DNA of 56,601 nucleotides from Ardenticatenia bacterium (GTDB taxonomy: Bacteria; Chloroflexota; Anaerolineae; Ardenticatenales; Ardenticatenaceae), in the NCBI GenBank assembly GCA_030949995.1, contig JAUZRY010000102.1, positions 1 to 56,601 on the forward strand. Reading direction: 5' to 3'. Shown here piece by piece: positions 10,612-18,932 of the stretch; within the stretch, counting starts at the first letter, position 1; every line of letters begins with the position of its first letter. A model generated the notes under the pieces. It was not told where the DNA came from. It was given only the letters and a program-made list of their open reading frames with translations, and made no database searches. Position numbers and translations under genes: made by a program.

Positions 10612-12408
10612 TCAACACGGCGACTGTTCCGGCACCGTGACTGGAACTCGGTACATCTCCGCGTACTTGTGACGTAGGCGCTTGTGCTGTGGATAGGGGA
10701 AAATGTGAATAACTTCGCCGGATCGAATCCGCTCCTGGGTCTGGCGCCAGAAGTCCACGTCGAAGAGGTCGGCATGGTGCTCCAAGAAGACCTCCAACAG
10801 TCGACCCCGGAGCCCCCAGAAGCGCCGGAATTCCTCTGGAAAGATGTCGTGCTCCCCTACGTGGAACCAAGGATCGGGAGCCAGCTCGTCCTCCAAGTGG
10901 CGCGCTTTTGGAAAGGTGCGGAATCGGCATTCGGTCAGCAGACACAGCTCGTCGTAGTCGTAGAAGACCACGCGGCGGTGGCGTGTCACGCCGAAGTTCT
11001 TGAGCAGCATGTCGCCTGGAAAGATGTTCGTGGCCGCCAAGTCCTTGATGGCGTTGCCGTAGTCGATGATGGCCGCTTCAGCGGCCTCGTCATCTGCTTC
11101 GCGCACGTAGATGTCGAGGGGGATGACGCGCCTCTCCACGTAAGTGTGCCGAATAATCACGTGCTCGTCCTCCACGCGCACTGATCGGCTGGCCACGCGC
11201 AGGAGCTCCTCCACCAGCTCGTCCGTGAAACGGTGGCGTGCGAACTTCAGGTATTCAAACTCCTGGGCATCCACGAGGCGGCCGGCGCGGTCGTGTTTGA
11301 ACACCAAGCGGTACTTTTCCTTCACTGCTTGTCGTGTGGTGCGCTTGGGGAAGGCAAAGCGGTCCTGAATGATTTTGAAGACCAGGTCGTAGGCCGGCAG
11401 AGTGAAGACTGTCATCACCATGCCCCGCTGGCCGGGGGCGATCTCGAAGCGGTCGTCGGTGGTGGCCAAGTGGTTGAGGAGGTCCCGGTAGAGCTCGGTC
11501 TTGCCGTGTTTGTTGTACCCAATAGAGATGTAGAGCTCGGCAATGCGCTTGCGAGGCATGATGGACTTCAGGAAGCGCACCAAGTCGTAGGGGCGCTCGA
11601 TAGTCACGTGGAAGTAGGAGCGGGCGAAGCTGAAGAGGATGCTCACCTCGTTTTCGTCCAACAACACGGCATCAACCACCAGGCCCTCCGGCTCGTGGAG
11701 CAGGGCGAGCACGAAGGGCACCAAATGGGAGCCGCTGAAGAGCCGCCCTACCAGGTAGGCGGCTTGGCCCCGGTAGAAGACGGAGCGCACGATTTCGGCG
11801 CGCTCCACCACTTTCAAGGCGCCGATGGCTTTCAGGTGGCCTTCGATCTCATGAGCCACCAGGCATGCGTCGCGGGTAAGGTCGGCAAAGGAGATGTGGA
11901 ACGGTTCCCGCAGGGCAAAATCGCGCAGGATCTGTTCGATGAGGGCAGCGGTGGTGATGGCCCGTCGGTAGGTGCGGTAGACTGAGCGTCTGGGCGCAGT
12001 TGGCGGGGATTCGAAGTCGGTGTCCACGAACTCGATCTGCTCATCTACGCCGATGGTCGTGAAGATGCGCCGCGTGACCGAGTTGAAGAACGTCTCGGCC
12101 AGTTCCCAGTCGTCCCGGTCGGCGATGAACCCGGAGTAGACCGCCTTCATGCTGGCCCACACCAACTTGTGGTCCACGCGGTCGCCCAGCAGATCCCGCA
12201 CGTCGGCCACTGTGCGGTCCACCACCCGGCGGTAGAGGCCCAACCGCTCGGCAGCGTCGGCCTGCATCCCGTGCCAGTCGCGCTGCTCGAAGCGGATACG
12301 TGCACGGCGGGTGATGGTTTTGAAGTCGGCGTGGTACTCCTCAAACCCTTGGAGGATGATCTGAGCACCTAAATTGGCCAGGCGGCTGTCGGTCAGGCGG
12401 TGGGCCAT
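10612..12408 (-). CDS. aceK: Isocitrate dehydrogenase kinase/phosphatase AceK
   Basis: 598 residues (E. coli AceK is 578). It matches the family along its length: the N-terminal regulatory part contains R-D-D-W-E-L-A-E-T-F-F-N-S-V-T-R-R-I-F, the P-loop-like segment is A-P-G-Q-R-G-M-V-M, and the catalytic segment is V-V-F-Y-D-Y-D-E-L. AceK phosphorylates and dephosphorylates isocitrate dehydrogenase, switching carbon between the TCA cycle and the glyoxylate shunt. The ATG at 12408 is preferred over a GTG at 12426 because GGAGAG lies just upstream. No isocitrate lyase or malate synthase is in the window. The family is best known from Proteobacteria, so its presence here is notable and may reflect transfer. 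Frame intact. Confidence 0.93.
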   Translation of the reverse strand: MAHRLTDSRLANLGAQIILQGFEEYHADFKTITRRARIRFEQRDWHGMQADAAERLGLYRRVVDRTVADVRDLLGDRVDHKLVWASMKAVYSGFIADRDDWELAETFFNSVTRRIFTTIGVDEQIEFVDTDFESPPTAPRRSVYRTYRRAITTAALIEQILRDFALREPFHISFADLTRDACLVAHEIEGHLKAIGALKVVERAEIVRSVFYRGQAAYLVGRLFSGSHLVPFVLALLHEPEGLVVDAVLLDENEVSILFSFARSYFHVTIERPYDLVRFLKSIMPRKRIAELYISIGYNKHGKTELYRDLLNHLATTDDRFEIAPGQRGMVMTVFTLPAYDLVFKIIQDRFAFPKRTTRQAVKEKYRLVFKHDRAGRLVDAQEFEYLKFARHRFTDELVEELLRVASRSVRVEDEHVIIRHTYVERRVIPLDIYVREADDEAAEAAIIDYGNAIKDLAATNIFPGDMLLKNFGVTRHRRVVFYDYDELCLLTECRFRTFPKARHLEDELAPDPWFHVGEHDIFPEEFRRFWGLRGRLLEVFLEHHADLFDVDFWRQTQERIRSGEVIHIFPYPQHKRLRHKYAEMYRVPVTVPEQSPC

Positions 12409-12476
12409 GGGGTCTCTCCGCTCCACGAGTTGGCGGGCAACATGCTGTCGAGCAGAGGCACAGCACGATGTTCGCT

Positions 12477-12505
12477 ATCTTACCCCACGTGGCTGGCGGC
12501 GTCAA
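12477..12505 (-). promoter_or_regulatory. Sigma70-type promoter for the aceK unit
   Basis: On the minus strand TTGACG is followed after 17 bases by TAAGAT, about 70 bases before the aceK ATG. It lies immediately beyond the stop codon of the GT2 gene. Confidence 0.6.
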
Positions 12506-12506
12506 G

Positions 12507-13542
12507 TCACCGTTTGACGGGCTGGGTGCGGCCGTGGGAGGCGGTGGGCTCAGGCTCCACGTGCTCACGTTCCTGGCCGGATGCCGGGGCAGGAGGAAGG
12601 GCTGAGGTGAGTTCCCGTGCAATGTGAGGTTCGTCGGGCAAGTAACGGGCTCGCCCGTGGGTGACGATCAGGTCGGCGAGGAGGCCCATCATGCCGATGA
12701 GGACGGCCACGACGAGAACGAGCACGTCGCTTTCCCGGAACCGGGAGTGGACGGTTAAGTCGAAGACGGTCTTGGTGAGCCCAAAGGCTCCCATCAGGAG
12801 GCTGACGGGCAGAAAGATCTTGAGCGGGTTGAAGTATGTAATGGTGCGCAGCACGAGGGAGAGGTAGTTGTACGTGTCCCGCACGGGATGAAATGAGGAG
12901 CGGCCGCCACGGCGGGGGAAGTAGTCGATGGGGATGTAGTCCACCCGGTAGCCGTTCGTCAGCAGGGCGAGCGTGATGGTGCTCACCCAGGAGTGCGTGT
13001 TGGGGGAGGATGGGCAGAAATCGCAGGCCCACCTCCCGCCGCAGGGCTCGGAACCCGCTATTGAGGTCTGGAATGTGGGAGTCAGTGAGATAACTGGCTA
13101 GACGGCGGATAAACTCCTTGGCTGGCACGCGCAACCACCGCCAGGAGCCGGCCTCCCGCTGGCGGGCGCCCACCACCATGTCCGCGCCCTTCAGCACGCC
13201 CTCGATCAGGCGGGGCAGGTCGTGATTGGGATAGGTGCCGTCGGCGTCACTCATGGCGACAATGTGGCCTTGGGCGAAGCGTATACCGGTGGAACGGGCC
13301 GCGCCCGTGCCCCGGTTGCGGTCGTGACAGATCACCCGTACACCCGGAAACGAGGCGGCGATCTCGGCCGTGCGGTCTGTGCTGCCATCGTCTACGACGA
13401 TGACTTCAAAGCTATACCCGCTCTGTTCCATCGTTTCCAGGATGACCTGTAAGTCCGCCCCGATGGCGGCTTCTTCATTGTAGGCCGGTAACACGATGGA
13501 AACCAGCGGCACCTCCGTTTCGGCGGCGTCCGGGGAGCGCAC
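12507..13542 (-). CDS. GT2 glycosyltransferase, dolichyl-phosphate mannosyltransferase-like, with C-terminal membrane helices (one frameshift)
   Basis: About 344 residues. The GT-A catalytic domain shows V-S-I-V-L-P-A-Y-N-E-E, V-V-D-D-G-S-T-D, the metal-binding S-D-A-D-G-T-Y and L-N-S-G-F-R-A-L. The frame breaks in a run of five G (plus strand 13002-13006); the other frame continues with W-V-S-T-I-T-L-A-L-L-T-N-G-Y and I-P-I-D-Y-F, then two hydrophobic helices. This is the DPM1-like arrangement that makes polyprenyl-phosphate sugars for export. The GTG at 13542 starts three bases after the stop of the ABC-2 permease, so the pair is an operon. The C-terminal tail after ~12600 is low complexity. 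Confidence 0.85.
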
Positions 13543-13545
13543 AGA

Positions 13546-14455
13546 TCACACCTCCTCGCCAAACCGCCCGCTGAACCGGCGGAAGAAGAGCCAGCCTACC
13601 ACGAGCACGATGAGTGCCGTGGTGCCCGTGCGCGCCATGAAGTCGAGGGCTGGAGGAGCAGGCAAATACCCCCTGGACGGAGCCGTATAGCACGATCCGA
13701 TAGGCGTCAACGATGCTGGCCATGGGGTTCAGCCAGCGCACCAGCCGGTGGACTGGCAAGGTGATCCCCATTAGGGTCTTGGTGGCCGGGATGAACTCCA
13801 TTGGGTAGAAGATGGGGGTTAAGAAGAACCACGCCAACAGCCCCACGTCCAAGATCATAACCGTATCCCGATAGAAGACGTTGAGGGTGCTAAAGATGAA
13901 AGCCAATCCCACGGTGAAGGCCACTTGGATGACCAGGATGATGGGTACCCACAACGCGTGGCGGGTGAGAGGAATGCCGCTTGCCCACAGGATCGGGAAG
14001 AGCACCAGCAGGGCCAACAGGAAGTTCACCACGTTGCTGAGCACCACGGCCATAGGCAGCACTTCGCGGGGAAAGTAGACCTTCTTGACCAAGTTGGCGT
14101 TGCCCACGATGCTGTAGGCGCTCCCCATGACTGACGCTTGAAAGAGGTTCCAGGGCAGCAAGCCTGTCAACACAAAGGCGGGAAAGTTGGTCACTTGGTT
14201 GTTGGGCCAGAACACCGTGAAGACCACGGTGAAGACGAGCATCATGAGGAGCGGGTTGAGCAGTGACCATCCTACGCCCAAGATGCTGTTCTTGTAACGC
14301 ACCTTGAGGTCACGCATCACCAGGCTCCAGAGCAAGTTCCGGTAAGCCCACACCTCGCGCAGCCCGTCAAGGGCGCGTATTCCGGGCTGAACGACCATGC
14401 GCTGACCGGGCGCAGAAGCTGAAAGACCGGCTAGCTTCCGGGATTCCTGCTCCAC
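13546..14455 (-). CDS. ABC-2 type permease for polysaccharide/O-antigen export (one frameshift)
   Basis: About 303 residues with six predicted membrane helices; V-M-R-D-L-K-V-R-Y-K-N-S-I-L-G-V-G-W is the hallmark amphipathic entry of Wzm/TagG-type permeases. A frame change in a run of five C (13669-13673) hides the true end; the resumed frame gives a final membrane helix ending R-R-F-S-G-R-F-G-E-E-V at 13546. The GTG start at 14455 has GAGGAGG seven bases upstream. It exports a lipid-linked polysaccharide together with an ATPase that is not in this window. Neighbouring glycosyltransferases support a surface-glycan role. Confidence 0.85.
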
Positions 14456-14494
14456 AATGTGCCTCCTCGTGTTCGGCGCCGGTGGGATGGGTAG

Positions 14495-14523
14495 ACTATA
14501 TCCGAAAACAGGGGGCTCGCCAA
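14495..14523 (-). promoter_or_regulatory. Sigma70-type promoter for the ABC-2 permease/GT2 pair
   Basis: On the minus strand TTGGCG is followed after 17 bases by TATAGT, 40 bases before the GTG start at 14455. It separates this pair from the ECF operon that ends at 14578. Confidence 0.6.
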
Positions 14524-14577
14524 ATCCCCCTTGAAGGATCACGTGGAGGGGACTTCTGTTCTGTCGCTGGGCGATCA

Positions 14578-16212
14578 CTAGTCCAACAGGGCGACCAACT
14601 CCTCCTCCGTGTAGGCCACGCGAGAAGATCCCATGGCCCTGCTTGCTCGGACAGTTGGCGGCGGTTCCAATCCGGCCTTGGCCAGGAGTTCATCGTCGGC
14701 CAGCACCTGACGAGGTGGAGCATCGGCCACGACGGTGCCACTGTCCACAATCACCATTCGGTCGGCCAGCTCGGCCACCAGTCCCATGTCGTGGGTAATC
14801 AGGAGAATGGTGCGGCCTGCAGCACGCAGGGAGCGTAACAGGTGACACATGCGTATGTAGTCGAAGCGATCGAAACCGCCCGTGGGCTCGTCGAGCACCA
14901 ATATGGGTGTCTCCATGGCCAGTGCGCTGGCCACTGTCACCCAGCGTCGTTCGTTGGGAAGCAGGTCGTAGGGGTGAGCGTGGGCCAAGGACTCCAGCCC
15001 GCAGAGGGCCAAGGCCCGTTCCACTGCTCGCCAGAGACGTTTGGTTGAAAAACCCAAATTGTGGGGCCCAAAGGCCACCTCATCCCACACCGTGCGCTTG
15101 AAGATCTGGTCGGCAGGGTTCTGGAACACGTAGCCCACCCAGCGTGCCAACGTGGCCACGGGGTAATCGCTCACGTCGTGGGGGCCCAAACGTACTTGTC
15201 CCTCCGAGGGGCGGAGGAGCCCGTTCAGCATCTTGCTCAGGGTGGTCTTGCCGGCACCGTTTCGGCCCACCAAGGCCACAATTTGGCCGGGCTCCACCCG
15301 CAGCGAGACGCGCCTCAGGGCCTCTGGGCCCGTTGGGTAGCGGTAGGAGACACGTTCAACATGAACCGGTAGGCTCTCGGGGAGGGCTAACTCATCGGCC
15401 GAACTCTCGAAGGGCGGAGGGGGTGCAGACCAGGGACGCCACGTGCCTTGAGCCAAGGCGATCTCCAGAGGAGGCGTAATGCCCCACTGGACCCATTCCG
15501 ACCTCGCGAGCAGCATTGGGAGGGGGGCGTCGCCGACAACATACCCTCGATGAAGAATCAGCCCTCGGGCCGCGAGGCGATGGGTGGCCTCCAGGTCATG
15601 GGTAGCCATCACCACCATGTGGTGACCTCCCTCGGCGATTTGGTGCAGCATGGTCAACACATCTCGCTTGCCTTCCGGGTCAAGTTGGGACGTGGGCTCG
15701 TCCAAGGCCAACAGGGTGGGCTCCAACACGAGCACACTGGCGATGGCCACACGCTGTTGCTGTCCCCCGCTCAGAGTGTAGGGGGAGCGATTGGCCAGCT
15801 CGGTGAGGCTAAGCCGGTGGATCACGGTATTCACGCGGCGGCCAATTTCGTCGGGGGGAACGCCTATGTTTTCCAGGCCAAAGGCAATTTCCTCGAAGAC
15901 GGTCAGGCGAGCTCCGCTAATTTGGTTAAATGGATTGGCGAACACCAATCCAACGGAGGTAACCCACTCGGCCAGCGGTGTGTGACACATGGAACGGCCG
16001 TTCAGGTACACGTCGCCTTCAAGGTGGCCGCCGAAGAAGTGAGGGGCAAAGCCGGCCAAGGTGGCCAGCAGGGTGCTTTTGCCGGCACCATTGGCGCCGG
16101 CCACGACCAGTACCTCGCCAGCCTCTTGGGAGAAGGTGATCTCCCGCAGGGCTGGCAACCGCGCGGCCGGGTAGGTGTATGTCACGTTGTGGACCGTGTA
16201 GGAGGTGGGCAT
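14578..16212 (-). CDS. ECF transporter energy-coupling ATPase, two fused ABC domains
   Basis: 544 residues made of two ABC ATPase domains, equivalent to a fused EcfA/EcfA' pair. Domain 1 has Walker A G-A-N-G-A-G-K-S-T, Q-loop N-P-F-N-Q, signature L-S-G-G-Q-Q-Q-R and Walker B L-L-A-L-D-E-P. Domain 2 has Walker A G-R-N-G-A-G-K-T-T and Q-loop Q-N-P-A-D-Q, but its signature is degenerate (L-L-P-N-E-R-R in place of L-S-G-G-Q-x-Q-R) before Walker B I-L-V-L-D-E-P. One composite ATP site is thus probably weakened. It lies 18 bases downstream of ecfT and is the last gene of the operon, powering import by the S and T components. Frame intact. Confidence 0.9.
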   Translation of the reverse strand: MPTSYTVHNVTYTYPAARLPALREITFSQEAGEVLVVAGANGAGKSTLLATLAGFAPHFFGGHLEGDVYLNGRSMCHTPLAEWVTSVGLVFANPFNQISGARLTVFEEIAFGLENIGVPPDEIGRRVNTVIHRLSLTELANRSPYTLSGGQQQRVAIASVLVLEPTLLALDEPTSQLDPEGKRDVLTMLHQIAEGGHHMVVMATHDLEATHRLAARGLILHRGYVVGDAPLPMLLARSEWVQWGITPPLEIALAQGTWRPWSAPPPPFESSADELALPESLPVHVERVSYRYPTGPEALRRVSLRVEPGQIVALVGRNGAGKTTLSKMLNGLLRPSEGQVRLGPHDVSDYPVATLARWVGYVFQNPADQIFKRTVWDEVAFGPHNLGFSTKRLWRAVERALALCGLESLAHAHPYDLLPNERRWVTVASALAMETPILVLDEPTGGFDRFDYIRMCHLLRSLRAAGRTILLITHDMGLVAELADRMVIVDSGTVVADAPPRQVLADDELLAKAGLEPPPTVRASRAMGSSRVAYTEEELVALLD

Positions 16213-16230
16213 CGTGTCCTCACCTCGGCG

Positions 16231-17022
16231 TCACGCTGTTAGTCGGGCGAGCAAGGTGACAGCCCCACTAAGGAGCAGCAGGCCCCGGCGGAAGGCGCGC
16301 TGTGCCGGCGAATCGCGGAGGACGCGCAGGCTCGTTTTGGGCCGCGAGGACCGAAAGGCGCGGGCCTCCAGTGCCATGGCCCGTTCCTCCACGTCCTGAA
16401 TGGCGCCGAGGACCAGGGGGATGGTCAGGGGTAAAAGAGCCCTGGCCCGCTGCCACGGGGGGCCATCGGTGCGGAGGCCACGGGCGTGTTGGGCGGCTAC
16501 AATGGCTTGGGCACGCGCCTGCATCCGGGGGAGCAGGTGAATGGCCGCCAAGATCAGGTAGGCGCCTTCGGGGGACAGGCCGATGTTCACCAAGGCGGTC
16601 GTTAAGTCCGCGGGGTGGGTGGTGGTGAGCACCACCATGAAGGCACCCACGGCCAACAGCAGCCGCCCGCCAACAGTGGCGGCGAAGAGGAGTCCTTCTT
16701 GGGTAAAGGTCAACGGCCCCACCTGCCACACAGGGGTGCGGCCGCCGGGATAGAAAAGCCCGTGGACGAGGATCAGTGACAGGAACACTGGTGCCACGAG
16801 CCAGAGGAGCCGCTTGGCCCAGGCCAAGGCCGGGCCTCGGCCGTGAGCTGCCATCATCAGGCCAAACCCCACCGTGATGGCCAGTGGTATGGCCAGCCAT
16901 GCTGGCCTCCGCCCCCACGGGACTAAGGTGAGCACCAGGGCGGCCACGGCTAGGGTTATTTTAGTCAGGGGGTGCCATCGGTAGAGAAGGCCCTCTCCGG
17001 GCACGAAGAGCGTGGGAGGCAT
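16231..17022 (-). CDS. ecfT: ECF transporter transmembrane component EcfT
   Basis: 263 residues from ATG 17022; a GTG at 17028 overlapping the preceding stop as GTGA is an alternative. The N-terminal part (L-Y-R-W-H-P-L-T-K) and helices match the CbiQ/EcfT family. Two Ala-Arg-Gly-like coupling motifs are visible, Q-H-A-R-G-L-R and L-E-A-R-A-F, which dock into the ATPase grooves. It is the scaffold that couples the ATPase to the substrate-binding S component encoded just upstream. Frame intact. Confidence 0.9.
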   Translation of the reverse strand: MPPTLFVPGEGLLYRWHPLTKITLAVAALVLTLVPWGRRPAWLAIPLAITVGFGLMMAAHGRGPALAWAKRLLWLVAPVFLSLILVHGLFYPGGRTPVWQVGPLTFTQEGLLFAATVGGRLLLAVGAFMVVLTTTHPADLTTALVNIGLSPEGAYLILAAIHLLPRMQARAQAIVAAQHARGLRTDGPPWQRARALLPLTIPLVLGAIQDVEERAMALEARAFRSSRPKTSLRVLRDSPAQRAFRRGLLLLSGAVTLLARLTA

Positions 17023-17024
17023 GG

Positions 17025-17618
17025 TCACTCGAGCACGTGATCGCCCTGTGGGAAGCGGGCCACTTGGCGGCGGGGCATGGCCCGGAGAATGAGCCACACG
17101 ACGATGAAGGTGATAGTCTTGTCAAGAGGGTCGCTCACGAGCCCTTGACCAAGTGTGGCCTGAATCACGTTGGCGCCCATGCTCTGGAAAAAGGCCACCA
17201 AAGCGTCTGTGCCCGCTCCTGTGACGCCGCCGAAGAGCAGGGCCGCAATGGGCGCACTCACCACGGCGGCCACTATGCCTGTAATCAACCCGGCGAACAT
17301 AGCTTTCACGATGACACTGGTAGGACTGGGGCGTAACCATCCGGCCCGGGCGAATTGGCCGGCCAACACGCCGATCACGAAGGCGGTGATGGCAAAGGGA
17401 ATGATGGTCGGCCCAGTGAACAGGCCCCACACAATGTTGGCCAGGGCCCCGGTGAGCCCGCCGGCCAGTGGCCCGGCCAGCGCACCTACTAACACGGTGC
17501 CGATGCTGTCCAAGTAGAGGGGGAGCTTGAGCACCACAATAATTTGTCCCATCACGATGTTGATGACCACGGCCACAGGGATCAGCGCCAAGGTTAACGT
17601 GTTGAACTGGCGTATCAT
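17025..17618 (-). CDS. ECF transporter substrate-binding (S) component, family unassigned; candidate queuine or queuosine carrier
   Basis: 197 residues with about six hydrophobic helices. The segment L-P-L-Y-L-D-S-I-G-T-V-L-V-G-A-L-A-G-P-L-A-G-G is typical of ECF S components. I do not recognise it as ThiT, RibU, BioY, FolT or the known QueT family. The ATG at 17618 is supported by GAAGGAGGG eight bases upstream. It begins 38 bases after tgt in an operon with qng1, so queuine, queuosine or a related 7-deazaguanine is the likely substrate by context. That assignment is inference; the sequence proves only an ECF S component. Frame intact. Confidence 0.75.
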   Translation of the reverse strand: MIRQFNTLTLALIPVAVVINIVMGQIIVVLKLPLYLDSIGTVLVGALAGPLAGGLTGALANIVWGLFTGPTIIPFAITAFVIGVLAGQFARAGWLRPSPTSVIVKAMFAGLITGIVAAVVSAPIAALLFGGVTGAGTDALVAFFQSMGANVIQATLGQGLVSDPLDKTITFIVVWLILRAMPRRQVARFPQGDHVLE

Positions 17619-17656
17619 GGGTGCACTTCCCTCCTTCCTCCCTCGCAGGTAGTGGT

Positions 17657-18916
17657 TTAGGAGCCCAACCAGTGGGTTTTCAACACGTCGAATGTACCCT
17701 CCTGCAGCGCCGCGCGGATTTCGGCCATCAGCCGGTTCATGAAGAAGAGGTTGTGTACTGTGGCCAGCCGATAGGCCAGGAGCTCGTTGGCCCGGAAGAG
17801 GTGGTGCAAGTAGGCCCGGGAATACGTGCGGCAGGTAGGGCAGTCGCACCCCTCCACGGGCGCCCGGGGATCGCGCCGGAAGCGGGCGTTGCGCATGTTG
17901 ATGCGGAAGCGGGGTAGCGGTTTCCCGTCCAAAGTGCGCGCCAGTAGGCCGGCGTTGCGGGCCATGCGCGTGGGGGCCACACAGTCGAAGGTATCCACGC
18001 CGCGCGCAACGGCCGCGAAGATGTCAGCCACCTCGCCGATGCCTAACAGGTGGCGTGGCTTGTGGTCGGGCAGGTGGGGCACAGTCCACTCCAGCACGTG
18101 CCACATGTCCGCCTTGGTGCGGCCCAAGGAGCCCCCAATGGCGAAGCCGTCGAAGGGAAGTTGGGCGATGAAGCGTGTGCTCTGCCGGCGCAGCTCCTCG
18201 TAGGCCCCTCCCTGTACGATTCCGTAGAGCGCTTGGGGAAAGCCGTGCAGTGGCTCGGAGGCGTGGAAGGCCTCGAGGGAACGCAGCGCCCAGCGGTGGG
18301 TGCGTTCCATTGCCTGGCGGGTGTACTCGTAATCGTGCAGGGGGGAGGTACATTCGTCGAAGGCCAGGAGAATGTCCGCCCCGAGTTGGCGCTGAACTTG
18401 GACGGCAATCTCGGGCGTGAACCAGTGGCGCGAGCCGTCCAAGTGGCTGCGGAACCAGACGCCCTCATCTGTCACCTGAACCAGCGAACGCCCTTGGGTG
18501 GGCTTGCGGCGTGGTGGAACGCTCGGGGGGCTTTCGTCGGGGAAGATGGACGCGATTTTGCCCACCCCCTGCTCGATGCTGGCGCCCAAGCTGAAGACCT
18601 GAAACCCGCCCGAGTCGGTCATAATGGGGTGGTGCCATTGCATGAACGCGTGCAGTCCTCCCAACTCGGCCACCACCTCAGGACCGGGCCGCAGGTAGAG
18701 GTGGTACGTGTTGGCGAAGATGATCTGGGTGCCCACCTGTTCCAGGTCGTCCGGGGCGAGGGATTTGACGCTGGCTTGTGTGCCCACGGCGACGAAAGCG
18801 GGCGTTTCTACCTCGCCGTGTGGGGTCTGGAGGCGCCCCACGCGGGCGTTACCGTGTCGGTGCAGAACCTCAAAGGCAAAGCCGGGTGTTTCCATCTTCT
18901 CCTGTCCGGTGGGCAT
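17657..18916 (-). CDS. tgt: tRNA-guanine transglycosylase (Tgt), atypical specificity loop and insertion
   Basis: 419 residues. Catalytic residues align as D101 (T-D-S-G-G-F-Q-V-F) and the nucleophile D311 (F-D-C-V-A-P-T-R). The zinc site is C357, C359, C362 and H388. Tgt swaps G34 of tRNAs Tyr, His, Asn and Asp for a 7-deazaguanine. Two features differ from the usual bacterial preQ1 enzyme: an insert of ~30 residues rich in Pro/Ser/Arg at ~112-146, and G-G-S-L-G-R (261-266) where preQ1 enzymes have G-G-L-(A/S)-V-G-E, one residue longer. That loop contacts the 7-substituent, so altered base preference such as queuine is plausible. It starts 16 bases after qng1. Confidence 0.92.
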   Translation of the reverse strand: MPTGQEKMETPGFAFEVLHRHGNARVGRLQTPHGEVETPAFVAVGTQASVKSLAPDDLEQVGTQIIFANTYHLYLRPGPEVVAELGGLHAFMQWHHPIMTDSGGFQVFSLGASIEQGVGKIASIFPDESPPSVPPRRKPTQGRSLVQVTDEGVWFRSHLDGSRHWFTPEIAVQVQRQLGADILLAFDECTSPLHDYEYTRQAMERTHRWALRSLEAFHASEPLHGFPQALYGIVQGGAYEELRRQSTRFIAQLPFDGFAIGGSLGRTKADMWHVLEWTVPHLPDHKPRHLLGIGEVADIFAAVARGVDTFDCVAPTRMARNAGLLARTLDGKPLPRFRINMRNARFRRDPRAPVEGCDCPTCRTYSRAYLHHLFRANELLAYRLATVHNLFFMNRLMAEIRAALQEGTFDVLKTHWLGS

Positions 18917-18932
18917 AGTGCCTCAGGATGTC

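Noticed and set aside
12507..12986. A second independent gene (M-S-T-I-T-L-A-L-L) within the GT2 locus
   Set aside because: It continues the GT2 protein after a break in a five-G run; the N-terminal frame loses homology exactly there.
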